NCBI RefSeq assembly: GCF_023150065.1
Contig: NZ_JAKLLN010000010.1
Span: forward strand, 1 to 64,000
Direction: 5' to 3'
Length of the DNA stretch: 64,000 nt
Origin: Zoogloea sp.
Lineage (GTDB): Bacteria; Pseudomonadota; Gammaproteobacteria; Burkholderiales; Rhodocyclaceae
In this document: piece by piece, positions 43,766-52,271 of the stretch
Position numbering within the stretch: the first letter of the stretch is position 1
Layout: the number at the start of each line of letters is the position of its first letter
The notes under the pieces: model-generated
Told to the model about the DNA's origin: nothing
The model's input: the letters and a program-made list of their open reading frames with translations, nothing else
The model's database searches: none
Made by a program: the position numbers and the translations under genes

Positions 43766-44674
43766 TCACCAAAACTTCCAGGTTTTTTTCTTTTCGCTTG
43801 ATATGCCTGTGAATGTTTCGTAAATACGTGAGAACAGGCGTTGGCTGGCGGAGTAGTCAAAAGTGGCAATGATGTCGCCCTCCCCGCCATCAAACGGAAC
43901 AATTTTACCAACGGAAAATGGCTGAATTATGTTGCGTTTTTCGGCGATCTTGTTGTAAGTGCGAGGCATCTTTTGTTTGACAAAGTCGTCAATTGATGTC
44001 GACTCTCCGCCTGAGTAGGTGTCCCATTTTGTTACAAGAAGAATTATCCTGTTTTCGATGAGATGCGGTGCTGTTTCATTGACGAAGCTCAGAAAGTCGT
44101 CAATCATCGCATCATCCTTGGATGCATCCTGCCAAGGCGTTGTAATAAGAAAGGCTATCTTGAGTTGCGGAATTCTTAGAAACTGACCGATATGAAAAGG
44201 TAAATTTCGACCGCCCTGGTCGGTGATCATCACCTTCTTGAGATCTTCCCCGGCCATTTCCAGAAATACGAGATCAAGAGGTGTACTCTTGTTTCCGTTA
44301 TTTGGCGGCTTGTATTGGGCGTGAAGCTGAATGGTTCCGCCAGCCTTGGTTCGTGGCGGGAACTGCTTTTTCTCGAATGCGCGGCGAAGCTGCTCCCATA
44401 GCGCGAGTCCATGCTTGAAGTAGCCGTCACCCGCACCATGCACAAATAGCCTCCCTTGCACCTCAGGGCGTTGCATCGCTTGAATGACTGAGCCAAGAAC
44501 GACGGTTTTTCCAGCAGCAGGGGAGCCGAACAGGAAGACAAAATGCTTGTCTTCACTTGCTTCCAATAGTCGAAGTAGTTCGGCCCGGGCGTCAAATGGT
44601 GGGGCGCTTGGGCTGTCTTGCCTGCCCTCGTCAGGGCTGACCTGAAAGATTGGATTTGGATTTTCAGCTGACAT
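43766..44674 (-). CDS. P-loop GTPase of a membrane-linked operon
   Basis: A 302-aa soluble protein. Walker A is LFGSPAAGKTVV, the switch-II/G3 region is VFLEMAGEDLKK, and G4 is LLVTKWDTYSG, which gives guanine specificity through TKWD. This arrangement matches TRAFAC-type GTPases found next to uncharacterised partners in conflict or signalling operons. AGGA lies seven bases before the ATG. It is flanked by two membrane proteins and overlaps or abuts the next gene. Cellular role unknown. Confidence 0.82.
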   Translation of the reverse strand: MSAENPNPIFQVSPDEGRQDSPSAPPFDARAELLRLLEASEDKHFVFLFGSPAAGKTVVLGSVIQAMQRPEVQGRLFVHGAGDGYFKHGLALWEQLRRAFEKKQFPPRTKAGGTIQLHAQYKPPNNGNKSTPLDLVFLEMAGEDLKKVMITDQGGRNLPFHIGQFLRIPQLKIAFLITTPWQDASKDDAMIDDFLSFVNETAPHLIENRIILLVTKWDTYSGGESTSIDDFVKQKMPRTYNKIAEKRNIIQPFSVGKIVPFDGGEGDIIATFDYSASQRLFSRIYETFTGISSEKKKTWKFW

Positions 44675-44721
44675 TTGGCATCCTTCGTCTGATCTACTTA
44701 AAATGAATTCACTCTATTCTG

Positions 44722-45807
44722 TTAGCCGCGTACTGAGGGGCCGACTCTCTTGCCGCCGGATGTCCAGAAGACTCCATCTTGGGAGTTCGCATCAACACGA
44801 ACGAGAAGATAGAGTGCAAGAGGGACGAGGAAATCTATGAACAGGGAAATCAGCACTACTGCGACAGTGCCTCCATCACTTAGGGTTGCCCATACTGACT
44901 TGAACGTGTGAGAGAACGTGTTCAGTTCTACGTTCGGCGACGAATAGGCCGGGTTGCAGCGGAATTCAGATTTTGTCTTGTCGCCGTGGAGGGCTTGATT
45001 TTTCTTCTCATCCGCAAGTAGCGACATGGCCTTCTTGCACGAATCGCGATAGCCTTTTATCAGATCCTCTACGTATGCGGGAACCTGCTTTATCTCTGTT
45101 GTGTCGGCAAGCGTTTCATCGATTTTTCTGCTGAATAGCGTGTAGTAATCTTCGGCTTGCCGTATATCGTTCAGCTTGTCGACATATCTATTTTCGCTCA
45201 ATTTTGCCTGGAGCGCATTTTCAATGAGTTCTGCGTAATCTCTGGCGCACCGATCCCAGTCTTCTTGAGTGCTGCCAAGACGCAGTCTGGTAAAGCTTCG
45301 TCCAAGTTCGCTCTCAATATCCTTCAGTACCTGTTCTGTCAGAGGGCCGAATCCTCGCATTTTGCACTGCTTTTGCAACTGGCCGGATTTTTCTCGTACC
45401 GATGCGGCCATGGCATTCAGTTGAACATCCTGAAATGCCGTTTTAATCGATTCTCTAAGGTCGCCTAAGTCAGTTCTATGTTGCCGGAGTTCTTCTCTTA
45501 TCAGCGAGTTGGCCCGGTAATTGGGATAAAATGAGTTGAGATTGCAGACGAAAGTTATGGCTGCGCAGAGCAAATAGAATCCTAGGCCAACGGCTGACCC
45601 TTTGATCGCCTTGTTGTACGCAAGAATCATGATCAATAGAAGGCCGGTCGCGAGAACAAATCCGCCGTATTCTGAGCCTAGTATTCTGTAGTTTGAGAGG
45701 CCTTGCCCGGTATGAAACCACCCAATCAAGAAGCAGATGGTTGCGGCTATCATTGCCAATCTTTGATGTCTTGATAACGCAACTGAGTGCGAAGGTTCTG
45801 TGGGCAT
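44722..45807 (-). CDS. Membrane protein with large helical extracytoplasmic loop (first gene of GTPase operon)
   Basis: A 361-aa protein from MPTEPSHSV, chosen because AGGAG is eight bases upstream. Three hydrophobic helices lie in the first 100 residues (AMIAATICFLIGWF, GGFVLATGLLLIMILAY, GFYLLCAAITFVCNL). A helical domain of about 190 residues follows (EELRQHRTDLGDLRESIK) and a final helix VAVVLISLFIDFLVPLALYL near the C-terminus. Unrecognised family; likely a membrane sensor or anchor for the GTPase. Distinctly AT-rich compared with the flanking chromosome. Confidence 0.72.
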   Translation of the reverse strand: MPTEPSHSVALSRHQRLAMIAATICFLIGWFHTGQGLSNYRILGSEYGGFVLATGLLLIMILAYNKAIKGSAVGLGFYLLCAAITFVCNLNSFYPNYRANSLIREELRQHRTDLGDLRESIKTAFQDVQLNAMAASVREKSGQLQKQCKMRGFGPLTEQVLKDIESELGRSFTRLRLGSTQEDWDRCARDYAELIENALQAKLSENRYVDKLNDIRQAEDYYTLFSRKIDETLADTTEIKQVPAYVEDLIKGYRDSCKKAMSLLADEKKNQALHGDKTKSEFRCNPAYSSPNVELNTFSHTFKSVWATLSDGGTVAVVLISLFIDFLVPLALYLLVRVDANSQDGVFWTSGGKRVGPSVRG

Positions 45808-45887
45808 TGTTTTTCTCCTAAGATTGCGGATGTAGATAAATTTGTGAAATTCGACAGCAGCCATTCGAGGGTGAAATCGGGAGTGCT

Positions 45888-45939
45888 ATGCTATATCCCA
45901 TATAGCATGTTTTATACTAGGTCGGGAGGTGGCAGTCAA
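45888..45939 (-). promoter_or_regulatory. Promoter with overlapping palindromic operator for the GTPase operon
   Basis: On the minus strand TTGACT (45939-45934) and TATAAA (45916-45911) are spaced by 17 nt, close to the sigma-70 consensus. Immediately downstream, covering the expected start point, is ATGCTATAT-CCC-ATATAGCAT (45888-45908), a perfect 9-bp inverted repeat. The arrangement is typical of a repressor-controlled promoter. The first gene starts about 95 nt downstream. No dedicated repressor gene is adjacent. Confidence 0.75.
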
Positions 45940-46173
45940 TGCAGTTGATCGTCATTTTCGCCTTCGTGAGTTTGCGGGCATACACTTCGGTTTGCTCGTT
46001 GATGAAGGCTGATGTGGGGGCATTGCAGCGGCGATGGAAGCGCTCCGGACGGCTTTCTGTGCTGGATGGGTGCCTGCAGACCTTGGTTGAGTTTTTGGGT
46101 CATTTCACGTACTTGCTATTAGCTGTTTGTAATACGCAAAAGACATTTTTATTTGATAAAATACGTTAATAAT

Positions 46174-46447
46174 TAACGGCTTGTGTAAGCACATTGTAAA
46201 TATTGTCAAAGAAGGCGTCTGCCCTCGTCTTTTTGACGACAAGCACGGGGGAACATCTGCACCTATTCCGCTGATGAGCCGCCTTGCCCTGGTTGACGAG
46301 CCTCGCCGTGCCGGCTATGCGCGCCGGTAAGATCTTCGGGAGATCCAGGCGATGGCTGTCCGTGCGGTGCTTTGCGACATGAACACCTTCGAGGAAATCG
46401 CCTTCTGGGCCGAGAGCAAAGAGGCCTGGCTCAGGCGCTTTTTCTAA
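46174..46447 (+). pseudogene. Remnant of ISAs1-family transposase 5' end
   Basis: On the plus strand the stretch aligns with the start region of the intact IS copy that follows, including its leader (gtaagcacattgta) and the frame MSRLALVDEPRRAGYARR, then a stop where the intact copy has His, then DLREIQAMAVRAVLCDMNTF and EAWLRRFF before ending. No terminal repeat and no 3' part are present. It is an older, decayed copy. The rest of 45940-46600 shows nothing else recognisable. Confidence 0.8.
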
Positions 46448-46600
46448 CTCCAGCAGGTTGATGCAAAACCCAGTGAACGATCCGGCCACCCACCTGTCCT
46501 AGCCGTATCCTCGAACCCCAGGCAGAACAACGAGGCGCGGCGAAGTTGATCCCCAGTCCTCGATGTTTTACTATTTCTCGGTCGAGTCCCGGATTCCGGC

Positions 46601-47917
46601 CAGGGCCATTGCACTTACCTGCCATGCGCCAGTCTGATCCCCAGCATCGCCTCCCTGTAGCCATCCTCCCAGGCGGCGAGCTTGCGCTTCATGCGCATGC
46701 TGATCTTTCCAAACTTGGCTTGGGTGGCGGTTTCGGTCTTGAGCAGATTGAGAACGATGCGCTTCAGCCGGGAGAGGTTGTCGGCGGCGTAGTCCTTGCG
46801 CACGGTGGCGGCGTCTTCCTGGAAATTGACGTCCAGCATCCAGTGCACGCCATTCTCAATGCCCCAGTGCGCCCGGACGGCTTTGGCAAAGTCGATGGCC
46901 GGCATGGCTCGGGACGCGATGTAGTAGCGCCGTTCTGGCGCAGAGGCCTTGTCGCCAACCATCCTCAGCGATTCGACCATGCCCAGCATCTTGCACCCTG
47001 GCCAGTGTTCAACATCCACTTCGCCTGCATTGGCAGCCACCCAGAACTCCTGCCACACGAAGCGGCCATGGGCTTCCTCAGAGAAGCGGGCGTATTGCCC
47101 GGCCTGCTGCAGCGCCTCGCGCTGGGCGAGGCCGAAGCGCTCCTGGAGCATGACTTGAAGGGACGGCTGGTTGCCTTTGACGGCCAGCAGGTAGTCGGCC
47201 TTCTGTGCCAGGATCTTCGCGGCGATCTGGCTCTGGCAGCCCATTGCATCGATGCAGACCAGATAGCCCCGGATAAGCAGGTTGTCGAGCAGTTCGGGGA
47301 TGGCGGTGATCTCGTTGCTCTTGTCACTGACCTTCTCCTGGCCCAGCACCAGCCCACATTCGGTGGCGAAGGCGCTGACCATGTGGATCGGCCTGTTCTC
47401 GCCATCACCCGAGCCTCGTATCGTCTTGCCATCGACCGCCAGCGAGCCCGTGCTCACCGCGGGCACCAGGCCACCCGCCCAGCGCCGGAAGGCCGACTCG
47501 AAGGACTTCGGGTTCAGGATGCGGAACACCCGGTTGAAGGTGTCGTGGGACGGGATGCCACCCTCGAGTTTGAGAAAGCGCCTGAGCCAGGCCTCCTTGC
47601 TCTGGGCCCAGAAGGCGATTTCCTCGAAGGTGTTCATGTCGCACAGCACCGCGCAGACGGCCATCGTCAGGATCTCCTGGAGATCATGCCGGCGCGCATA
47701 GCCGGCACGGCGAGGGTCGTCGACCAGGGAGAGACAACTCATCAACGGCATCGGTGCGGGCGTTTCCATGCTCATCGTCCAAAAGACGAGAGTGGACGCC
47801 TTTTGGAAGAAGTTCACAATGTGCTTGCGTAAGCTGTTGAGTGTGAACGGGTTTTAGTGTTGTGGAGTGTTGTTTGAGTGCGCGGGGGGCGGGTGACGGG
47901 CAAATGCAATGGCCCTG
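46601..47917 (-). mobile_element. ISAs1-family insertion sequence, 1317 bp
   Basis: Terminal inverted repeats CAGGGCCATTGCACTT (46601-46616) and its reverse complement at 47902-47917 match at 15 of 16 bases and enclose one full transposase gene. No direct duplication of 8-10 bp is visible at the flanks, so one end may have recombined or the duplication has decayed. Confidence 0.85.
46615..47775 (-). CDS. ISAs1-family transposase (DDE, H-repeat type)
   Basis: About 386 aa from MSMETPAPMPLMSC; an upstream in-frame start at 47817 is possible. Family features: the N-terminal DUF4338-like segment VDDPRRAGYARRHDLQEILT, the DDE catalytic parts SLAVDGKTIRGSGDG, VCIDAMGCQSQIAAKI and the HWGIENGVHWMLDVNFQEDA box with the final Glu. 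The reading frame is intact, and its stop codon lies inside the left terminal repeat. Related to E. coli H-repeat-associated proteins. Confidence 0.92.
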   Translation of the reverse strand: MSMETPAPMPLMSCLSLVDDPRRAGYARRHDLQEILTMAVCAVLCDMNTFEEIAFWAQSKEAWLRRFLKLEGGIPSHDTFNRVFRILNPKSFESAFRRWAGGLVPAVSTGSLAVDGKTIRGSGDGENRPIHMVSAFATECGLVLGQEKVSDKSNEITAIPELLDNLLIRGYLVCIDAMGCQSQIAAKILAQKADYLLAVKGNQPSLQVMLQERFGLAQREALQQAGQYARFSEEAHGRFVWQEFWVAANAGEVDVEHWPGCKMLGMVESLRMVGDKASAPERRYYIASRAMPAIDFAKAVRAHWGIENGVHWMLDVNFQEDAATVRKDYAADNLSRLKRIVLNLLKTETATQAKFGKISMRMKRKLAAWEDGYREAMLGIRLAHGR

Positions 47918-48140
47918 CGCCGATCCCTGGTGCCGTTGCTGACGCTCACTGGAACATGTCGAATGACTTTACAGAATGTTTCAGGCGTGTCGGGCTGGCC
48001 GTGTCAACTGGTTGATTATATGGATGTTTCAAATCAGGGAACGAATTTTGCTGGAGTGGCTGGCGCGGTTTGCTGCAAATGGGTCAGGGGACTTCGTGCC
48101 TGTCCGCTGCAATGCGGCTTCAATTGAAATGGGAGAATCC

Positions 48141-48656
48141 ATGAAAGCGATTATCAGAGCTCTGAGTGCCGCCAGTCTTGCGTTCGCCCTTGGCGCGCCT
48201 GTTCAGGCGGCGCAGATGACCTGGGGCGTCAACGCGTCCATCGGGGCAAATTCCGTCACTGGATCGGTGGTTTTTGACGACGCCCTGGTACAGGGTTTTT
48301 ATGACGGGATGGCTGACCCGAACGATACTCACCTCACCGGTGACTTCGTGCTTTCGTCTGCAGGTTTGGGTTGGTCGAACGTAGTGTTCAGCGGAATCCT
48401 TTTTCAGCCCTATTTCTACAGTGACCAAGGGGATGGGCCGCATATCGACGACAGTTTTTCGGACAATGGCTGGACCCTTTTACTCACTGATCTCAACAAC
48501 GCATACGTGGTCGACTCGGCCAGCGGCAATTTTCAGCAAGGATCATGGTCATTTGACCGAGGCTTGCACGTTCCGGAGCCGACTTCGCTGGCGCTGGTGC
48601 TGACGGGGCTCGCGGCGGCGGGCGTGCGCCGAGGGAAGGGCGGGCGCGTGCTGTGA
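48141..48656 (+). CDS. PEP-CTERM exported protein
   Basis: A 171-aa protein from MKAIIRALSAASLAFAL with a GGGAGA site upstream. An N-terminal signal peptide ends near VQA-AQM; the body is beta-rich and Gly/Asp/Ser-rich; the C-terminus is a PEP-CTERM sorting signal, VPEPTSLALVLTGLAAAGV followed by RRGKGG. Such proteins are processed by exosortase in EPS-producing, often floc-forming betaproteobacteria. No exosortase gene lies in the window. The 220 bp upstream, after the IS, show no clear promoter. Confidence 0.85.
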   Translation: MKAIIRALSAASLAFALGAPVQAAQMTWGVNASIGANSVTGSVVFDDALVQGFYDGMADPNDTHLTGDFVLSSAGLGWSNVVFSGILFQPYFYSDQGDGPHIDDSFSDNGWTLLLTDLNNAYVVDSASGNFQQGSWSFDRGLHVPEPTSLALVLTGLAAAGVRRGKGGRVL

Positions 48657-48725
48657 GCTAGCGAAGGCGCAGTTCGGGATGTGTCGCCGTCTTCCGGGCA
48701 GGCGGTACCCGATAACTGCAGAAGC

Positions 48726-48746
48726 CCCCCGCGCGCCGCGCGGGGG
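48726..48746. terminator. Hairpin after the YceI genes
   Basis: A perfect 9-bp stem CCCCCGCGC/GCGCGGGGG with a 3-nt loop sits 12 bp past the first YceI stop and between convergent genes. It lacks a T run but is very stable; probably a shared terminator. Confidence 0.6.
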
Positions 48747-48758
48747 ATGGCGGTCGGC

Positions 48759-49325
48759 TTACGGTTTGTAAGCTTCCACGGCGATGGTCAGCTTCACGTC
48801 GTCGCCCACGTAGGGGGCGTACTTGCCGGCGTTGAATTCGCTGCGCTTGATGGTGGCGGTGGCGTTGGCGCCACAGGCGTCCTTCTTGAGCATGGGGTGG
48901 GGCATGCAGTGGAAGGAGGTGACGGTGAGGGTGACGGGCTTGGTGACGCCCTTGACGGTCAGGTTGCCTTCGATGGTGGCCGGCTTGTCACCGTCGAAGT
49001 TCACCTTGGTGGACTTGTAGGTGATGGTGGGGTACTTGGCGGTGTCGAAGAAGTCTTCGCCCTGGATGTGCTGGTTGAACAGGGGGTAGCCGGTGTTCAC
49101 CGAGGTGGTGTCGATGGTCACGTCCACCGAGCCGGTCTTGGCAGCCTTGTCGAGGGTGATGGTGCCGGTGGTCTTGTCGAAGCGGGAGAGCTGGGTCGAG
49201 TAGCCGAAGTGGCTGTACTCGAAGCGCGGGAAGGTGTGGGTGCCTTCGATGGTGTAGGTCTCCGGCGCGGCGAAGGCGGCGGTGGACAGGGTGGCGGCGA
49301 TGGCCAGGGTGATGAGTTTCTTCAT
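48759..49325 (-). CDS. YceI family periplasmic protein (1)
   Basis: A 188-aa exported lipocalin-like protein. The signal peptide (LITLAIAATLSTAAFA) is followed by the YceI beta-barrel: YTIEGTHTFPRFEYSHFGYS, DVTIDTTSVNTGYPLFNQHI and FDTAKYPTITYKS. The family binds isoprenoid-type ligands such as polyprenyl chains in the periplasm. Last gene of the run NmrA-dioxygenase-cytochrome b561-YceI-YceI. The GDFFDTAKYP-type core is intact. Precise ligand unknown. Confidence 0.92.
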   Translation of the reverse strand: MKKLITLAIAATLSTAAFAAPETYTIEGTHTFPRFEYSHFGYSTQLSRFDKTTGTITLDKAAKTGSVDVTIDTTSVNTGYPLFNQHIQGEDFFDTAKYPTITYKSTKVNFDGDKPATIEGNLTVKGVTKPVTLTVTSFHCMPHPMLKKDACGANATATIKRSEFNAGKYAPYVGDDVKLTIAVEAYKP

Positions 49326-49376
49326 GCTGTTCTCCGTTTTACAGGTTTGGTTTGGTTGGGGTTGAGGCTTGATGGC

Positions 49377-49940
49377 TTACTTCTTGGCGGCGTTGGCCAC
49401 CATATGGAACTTGATCTCGATCTCGTTGGCGACGGCGGACACGTCGGCCCAGGGGCCTTCGCCGATGTTGTAGTCCATGCGCTTGAGCACGAAGGCGCCG
49501 TCGAAGACGCCGCTGGCACCTTCCTGCTTGAAGGTGAAGGGGGCGACCACGTCACGGGTCTGGCCCTTGATGGTCATCTTGCCCAGGGCTTCGTAGCGGT
49601 TGCCGCCCAGGGCCTTGACACCGGTGGACACGAACTTCGCGGTGGGGAAGGCCTTGACGTTGAACCACTGCTTGCCCACCACCTCGTCGTTGGCGTCCTT
49701 GGAGCCGGCGTCGATGCTGGCCAGGTCGATCTCGAGGGTGGTGCTGGCGGCGGTGGGCTTGGCCGGGTCAAAGGCGATCTGGCTGGTGAAGCGCTTGAAG
49801 CTGCCGGGCACGGGTACGCCCATCTGCTTGGACGAGAAGGCCAGGCTGCTCTTGCCAGCATCCACCTGGTTGAACTCGACGGCGTGGGCGGTGCCGGCCA
49901 TCAGCACGGCGGCGGTCAGGGCGAGGGTACGGATCTTCAT
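49377..49940 (-). CDS. YceI family periplasmic protein (2)
   Basis: A 187-aa paralogue from MKIRTLALTAAVLMAGTAHA. YceI features are VEFNQVDAGKSSLAFSSKQM, STTLEIDLASIDAGSKDAND and WFNVKAFPTAKFVSTG. The start nine codons upstream is open but overlaps the cytochrome gene; the signal peptide start is preferred. Pairing of YceI proteins with cytochrome b561 is a recurrent arrangement thought to link a quinone-like ligand to membrane electron transfer (role inferred). Confidence 0.92.
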   Translation of the reverse strand: MKIRTLALTAAVLMAGTAHAVEFNQVDAGKSSLAFSSKQMGVPVPGSFKRFTSQIAFDPAKPTAASTTLEIDLASIDAGSKDANDEVVGKQWFNVKAFPTAKFVSTGVKALGGNRYEALGKMTIKGQTRDVVAPFTFKQEGASGVFDGAFVLKRMDYNIGEGPWADVSAVANEIEIKFHMVANAAKK

Positions 49941-49963
49941 GGTTTCTCCTTGGAGTCGTTCGT

Positions 49964-50503
49964 TCATTTGCCAAAGGGCAGCATGCGGCGCAGGGTGCCA
50001 TCACGGTCGATGATCACGTGCTTGAGGGCGCCGGCCACGTGTAGGCCGACCAGCACCAGCAGGCCGAAGTTGAGGGTTTCGTGCACCGCCTTGAGCAGGT
50101 CGCCCAGGTCGTCGCTCTTGCCCACCAGGTCGGGCAGGGGCAGCACGCCGAAATACACCACCTGAAAGCCCTTGGCCGAGCTCATCAGCCAGCCGCTCAG
50201 GGGCACCAGGAACATCAGCAGGTAGAGCAGGTGATGGGTGCCTTCGGCGATCTTGTGCTGCCAGGCGGGCATGGGCAGCGGGGCCGGCGGGCGGTGGGTG
50301 ATGCGCCACAGGATGCGCGGCACGAAGAGCAGCAGCACGGTGATGCCGATCCACTTGTGATACGAGTAGAGCTTGAGCTTGTTGGGCGACAGGGGCAGGT
50401 CGTGCATGTAAACGCCCAGGGGGAAGGCCACCAGGATCAGGGCGGCGATCAGCCAGTGGGCTGCGATGGCCGGGCCCGTGTAGCGCGGGGTCGGGAAGTT
50501 CAT
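49964..50503 (-). CDS. Cytochrome b561 family membrane protein
   Basis: A 179-aa four-helix di-haem b cytochrome. Haem-ligand histidines are in IAAHWLIAALILVAF, LYSYHKWIGITVLLL, EGTHHLLYLLMFLVPLSG and VHETLNFGLLVLVGLHVAGA. Superoxide:quinone oxidoreductase activity is known for the family member CybB. It lies directly upstream of the YceI pair, with which it probably works. The start MNFPTPRYTGPAIAAHW is canonical, 2 bp after the dioxygenase stop. Confidence 0.93.
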   Translation of the reverse strand: MNFPTPRYTGPAIAAHWLIAALILVAFPLGVYMHDLPLSPNKLKLYSYHKWIGITVLLLFVPRILWRITHRPPAPLPMPAWQHKIAEGTHHLLYLLMFLVPLSGWLMSSAKGFQVVYFGVLPLPDLVGKSDDLGDLLKAVHETLNFGLLVLVGLHVAGALKHVIIDRDGTLRRMLPFGK

Positions 50504-50505
50504 GG

Positions 50506-51321
50506 TCAGTGCTCCGGGTGATAGGGGGCAGGGCTGGCGTCCTGCCAGAGATAGGCGTCCATGGCCAGACCACCGTAGGTGTATTCCGGTTCCAGGCGCA
50601 GGGGGATTTCCCCGGGGCTGGCTGCGCCCAGGGCCGAGAACAGGGGCAGCAGGTGCTCCTCGCTGGGGTGGGCGGCGGCGCCTTCAGCCGACATGCGGCG
50701 GTATTCGAGCAGGGCCGGGCGGTCGTCCCGGGCCAGGGCGTCGCCCAGCCAGTCGGCAAAGGCCCGGGCGGCGCTCACCGGCGCGCTGTTCTCGCCCCAG
50801 GTGAGCCAGCCGAAGTTGTGGGTTACCGAGCCGGAGGCCAGGATCAGCACCCCTTCGTCCCGCAGGGGGCGCAGGGCGGCGCCGATACGGCGGTGCCAGT
50901 CGGTGCCGGCGAAGGGCTGCAGGGCGAGCTGCACCACCGGGATGTCGGTCTGGGGGTACATGGCCTTCAGGGGAATCCAGGCGCCGTGGTCGAGACCCCG
51001 GTCGGGGGTGGTGGCGCAGGGCAGGCCGGCCGCGGCGAGCAGATCGCCCACCCGGGCGGCCAGTTCCGGCGCGCCGGGGGCCGGGTATTCCATGGCGTAG
51101 AGGGCCGGCGGAAAGCCACCGAAGTCGTGGATGGTGTCCGGCCGGGCAGCGGTGCTGACGGTCGGCTCCCGGGCCGCCCAGTGGGCCGAGATCACCAGGA
51201 TCGCCCGGGGGCGGGGCAGGGTGGCGCCCAGGTGCTGCCAAAGGGCCACGGTGGCGCCGGGCTTGAGCAGCACGTCCGGAGCGCCGTGGGAGACGAAGAG
51301 GACCGGGTGACGCGGGTTCAT
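50506..51321 (-). CDS. 4,5-DOPA extradiol dioxygenase-like protein (YgiD/DODA family)
   Basis: A 271-aa class III extradiol ring-cleavage dioxygenase. Metal and catalytic histidines are in LFVSHGAPDVLL, VISAHWAARE, RGLDHGAWIPLK and GSVTHNFGWL. The start MNPRHPVLFVSHG fits the family; its ATG overlaps the end of the NmrA-like gene, so they are coupled. E. coli YgiD cleaves DOPA; here the substrate is unknown. Expressed with a reductase and regulated perhaps by the LysR gene facing away. Confidence 0.9.
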   Translation of the reverse strand: MNPRHPVLFVSHGAPDVLLKPGATVALWQHLGATLPRPRAILVISAHWAAREPTVSTAARPDTIHDFGGFPPALYAMEYPAPGAPELAARVGDLLAAAGLPCATTPDRGLDHGAWIPLKAMYPQTDIPVVQLALQPFAGTDWHRRIGAALRPLRDEGVLILASGSVTHNFGWLTWGENSAPVSAARAFADWLGDALARDDRPALLEYRRMSAEGAAAHPSEEHLLPLFSALGAASPGEIPLRLEPEYTYGGLAMDAYLWQDASPAPYHPEH

Positions 51322-52169
51322 GCAAGACTCCTCGGGGCGAAGTATTCGTGGATCAGGCAGTCCAGGGACTTGGGCGGGTGGCCCACCAGGGCTGCAAAGT
51401 CGCGGCTGAGGGGGGAGAACTGCCCGGCGGCGATGGCGGCAAACAGGCTGGCGCGGGCGTCCAGGGCATCGACCGGGCCGTTGGCGCTGCCGGCTTCGTA
51501 GCGCAGCGGGCGGCCGCACACCCGGGCGATGCGGGCGGCGATGTCGGCCAGGCTCAGGGCGGCCTGGCCGGTGAGCCGGTGGATGCGCTGGTCGAGGCGC
51601 GGGGCCAGGGCGGCGGCGGCGATGGCCTGGGCCAGTTCGTCCCGGGAGACCAGGCTGAGTGCGCCCTCACCGGGCGGCACGGGCAGGCTGCCATCGCTCA
51701 GGGCCGGCGCGAACCAGTCGGTCAGGGCATCGGCACAGGGCGGGCAGCGCAGCACGGTGTGGGGCAGGGCGCTGTCGGCCAGCAGGGCCTCGGTGTCCCG
51801 ATGGACGCGGGAGAAGGGCGTGGCCGGCGCCATGTCGGCCTCCAGGCCGCCGACGTACAGCACGTGGCCGACCCCGGCCGCCACGGCGGCCCGGATGGCG
51901 TTGCCATGACGCTGGATGCGCAGGGCCGCCGGCCCGTCGGTGGGCACCAGCACCAGGCGCAGGGCGCCTGCGAAGGCCTTGGGCAGGGTGTCCGGCTGGT
52001 CGAAGTCGCCGTGCCGCACGGTCACGTCGCGGTTAGCCAGGTCACCGGCCCGGGCGGGCTCCCGCACGCTCACCGCCAGGCGACGGCCGCGCAGGGCGGG
52101 CTCGCGGGCAATGAGGTGCTGGACGATGCGCCGGCCAAGCTGGCCATTGGCGCCGGTGACGAGGATCAC
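51318..52169 (-). CDS. NmrA/QorB-like NAD(P)-binding oxidoreductase
   Basis: A 283-aa atypical SDR. The nucleotide loop ILVTGANGQLGRRIVQHL is at the N-terminus, LYVGGLEADMAPATPFSRVH follows, and the usual YxxxK is lacking, as in NmrA/QorB proteins. The C-terminus IHRLTGQAALSLADIAARI is family-typical. It overlaps the dioxygenase gene by 4 bp and is transcribed away from the LysR regulator 102 bp upstream, a common arrangement for a regulator with its target. Confidence 0.87.
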   Translation of the reverse strand: MILVTGANGQLGRRIVQHLIAREPALRGRRLAVSVREPARAGDLANRDVTVRHGDFDQPDTLPKAFAGALRLVLVPTDGPAALRIQRHGNAIRAAVAAGVGHVLYVGGLEADMAPATPFSRVHRDTEALLADSALPHTVLRCPPCADALTDWFAPALSDGSLPVPPGEGALSLVSRDELAQAIAAAALAPRLDQRIHRLTGQAALSLADIAARIARVCGRPLRYEAGSANGPVDALDARASLFAAIAAGQFSPLSRDFAALVGHPPKSLDCLIHEYFAPRSLA

Positions 52170-52271
52170 GCTGCTCTCCTGGGTTCAAGAATTAGATGGG
52201 CGTACTTTAGGCTTTCGATTCGCCTTGAAATAGCCTTTAATGGGAAATTATTTGTTGCTGGATTTGAAACA

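Noticed and set aside
24520-45864. A reverse transcriptase to complete a DGR.
   Set aside because: No translated frame in the island carries a YxDD-type catalytic motif or other reverse transcriptase landmarks; if one exists it is outside the window.
45939-46169. 76-codon open frame between the GTPase operon promoter and the IS remnant.
   Set aside because: No ribosome site, no recognisable motif, and it overlaps the promoter -35 region on the other strand.
46591-47927. Target-site duplication of the ISAs1 element.
   Set aside because: The 8-10 bases on each side (attccggc and cgccgatc) are not direct repeats.
48045-48075. Sigma-54 promoter before the PEP-CTERM gene (TGGC...TTTGC).
   Set aside because: The GG-to-GC distance is 11 or 12 rather than the required 10, so the match is not credible.
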